Both the position numbers and the translations under genes were made by a program. Below the pieces are notes generated by a model. That model saw only the letters and a list, made by a program, of their open reading frames with translations. It did not search any database and had not been told where the DNA came from. Positions 63,036 through 64,000 of a stretch of DNA of 64,000 nucleotides are shown one piece after another. Source of the DNA: Stakelama flava (GTDB lineage Bacteria; Pseudomonadota; Alphaproteobacteria; Sphingomonadales; Sphingomonadaceae); NCBI RefSeq assembly GCF_019351405.1, contig NZ_JAHWZX010000002.1, positions 275,629 through 339,628 on the forward strand, in the 5' to 3' direction. Numbering within the stretch: position 1 is the stretch's first letter; each line of letters starts with the position of its first letter.

Positions 63036-63770
63036 CTACTCCTGCCCGGCGTCCGGATCAACCCCGACGCGGGGCGAGGCGGCGTCGCTTTCGAGCGCGC
63101 TTCGAATAAAGGCGAGCGTATCGGCGAGCACCGGCGCCTTGCCGCGAAACGGCTTGGAAAGCGCCATCGCGATCTCTTCGTGGGTCAGCCCCTTATATTC
63201 GCGGAACGCGGCGCTCGCGCCCAGCGCGTGCAGTTTTCGGGCAAGGGCGATGGCATTGCGCGGCTTCACCACTTCGTCCCTGGTCGATGTGACAAGCAAC
63301 ATTGGCGGCGCATCTGCGCGGGCATAGGTGATGGGCTGCGTTTCCCCCGGATCGGGCCAGTTGCCCAGCGCATCGACCGCGCGTTTATCGGTAAGCGGGA
63401 GGAAATCATACGGTCCCGACAGGCCGACCGCCGCCTTCACCATGTCGGGCGACACGCCCGCATCCGCCAGAAAGTGACGGTCGAGCGCGAGCATCGCCAC
63501 GGTATAGGCGCCCGCCGAATGGCCGACGATCGCCACCCGCTTTGGATCGCCGCCATAATCGGCGATATGGTTCTGTACCCATTTCATCGCCTGCGCGCCG
63601 TCTTCCACAAAAGCGGGAAAGCGCACATCTGGCACCTTGCGGTAATCGGGGACGACGGTGACGAAACCATTCGAAGCAAATGCGCGGCCCGCAAAGGCAT
63701 AGCCCTGCCGCGTGCCCTTCACCCAACCGCCGCCATAGAAGAAGACGATCACCGGCTTCGGCGCGGACGT
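63036..63770 (-). pseudogene. Alpha/beta hydrolase (esterase/lipase), 5' end removed by an IS
   Basis: The conserved body is intact: oxyanion motif KPVIVFFYGGGWVKGTRQGYA, nucleophile elbow IVGHSAGAYTVAM, the acid in STRDEVVKP and the His in GLTHEEIAM. This is the BD-FAE/HSL-like esterase type. The usual 30-60 residues before KPVIVFFYGGGW are missing: upstream of about 63770 the reading frame runs into DNA that belongs to a transposase element, and no normal start or signal peptide is seen. Called broken. Confidence 0.75.
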
Positions 63771-64000
63771 TCTATGCCTATCATTACAGTTGCATATTGA
63801 TTGGAACTCTGAATCAATAGGTTTCCATGGTGAGGAGGCCGTGGATGACGGGCGCATCAATCGAGACGACACTGGAGCTATGGGCAACGTCTTTGCGCGA
63901 TGTGAAGGCGCGGATGGGCAGCCTGTTCACACAGGCTCGGGTAGCGGCATCGGCCAATCTGTTCCTTGATGGCCTGTTGGGTGATGAGCGGCGCAAGACG
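63770..64000 (+). mobile_element. IS701-like insertion sequence, left end (runs off right edge)
   Basis: From about 63770 the sequence changes from hydrolase to AT-richer DNA that leads into a transposase. An inverted repeat TATTGATT-N9-AATCAATA (63795-63819) lies just before the transposase ribosome binding site. The exact terminal repeat and target duplication cannot be fixed from one end. Confidence 0.7.
63845..64000 (+). CDS. IS701-family transposase, N-terminal fragment
   Basis: 52 codons from the ATG at 63845 (GAGGAGG 6 bp upstream) to the window end. The start SIETTLELWATSLRDVKARM, then LFTQARVAASANLFLDGLLG and DERRKT, is characteristic of IS701-type DDE transposases of sphingomonads and relatives. 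The catalytic domain lies outside the window. Confidence 0.8.
   Translation, partial: MTGASIETTLELWATSLRDVKARMGSLFTQARVAASANLFLDGLLGDERRKT

Noticed and set aside
1..64000. CRISPR arrays, rRNA genes, prophage or a replication origin
   Set aside because: No regularly spaced repeats, rRNA-like sequence, phage genes or DnaA-box cluster seen.

Overview
The window reads as chromosomal DNA of a sphingomonad (Alphaproteobacteria, Sphingomonadaceae). Supporting signs are high GC, TonB-dependent receptors with the DIVVTG/DIVVTAE box, an alphaproteobacterial F1-ATPase zeta subunit (DUF1476), a class II EPSP synthase next to cmk, rpsA and ihfB, and a ScfR/PccR-type propionate regulator. Genes are dense and often overlap by ATGA.

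Region by region. (1) 1-4063: edge of a TetR regulator, a TonB-dependent receptor and an acyl-CoA ligase, with AT-rich palindromes in the control regions. (2) 4375-24507: a carbohydrate-use locus on alternating strands. It encodes an MFS porter, GH2 beta-mannosidase, alpha/beta hydrolase, three clan GH-A hydrolases, aldose 1-epimerase, a Tat-exported sulfatase, an SGLT-type symporter, an IlvD/Edd sugar-acid dehydratase, an L-arabinose/D-galactose 1-dehydrogenase, a large TonB-dependent receptor and a GH43 enzyme. Together these suggest outer-membrane uptake and periplasmic trimming and desulfation of a glycan, import of sugar, and oxidative (non-phosphorylating) breakdown of the arabinose or galactose. 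(3) 24555-36077: methyltransferase, then the propionate pathway on the minus strand (pccA, bioB, methylmalonyl-CoA mutase, methylmalonyl-CoA epimerase, pccB) with a divergent ScfR/PccR regulator. This stretch is peppered with palindromic repeat elements, some inside coding sequence, and holds a GIY-YIG nuclease gene bounded by them.

(4) 36196-43415: tRNA-Ala, FYDLN zinc-ribbon protein, aroA-cmk-rpsA-ihfB, tRNA-Leu, a solute-binding lipoprotein and a DUF4112 protein. (5) 43424-51600: RNase T2 with a coupled membrane protein, nadC, DUF2254, nadA, DUF4230, a metallo-beta-lactamase-fold hydrolase, and a BlaI/BlaR pair whose BlaR gene is frameshifted. (6) 51601-54962: a structured intergenic region that may encode a small RNA, then grxD-bolA-zeta subunit and a chemoreceptor. 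(7) 55372-63770: TonB-like protein, leuC, a 47-codon exported peptide gene, leuD, quinone oxidoreductase, a LysR regulator lacking a normal start codon, an aldo-keto reductase, a SulP transporter, and an alpha/beta hydrolase cut off by an IS701-like element that runs off the right edge.

Best candidates for something undescribed: the repeat-bounded GIY-YIG unit and in-frame repeat insertions in the propionate operon; the possible small RNA at 51761-51917; the shared AT-rich motif of the glycan locus; and the small secreted peptide between leuC and leuD. All identifications come from reading the translated sequence by eye; no database search was run.
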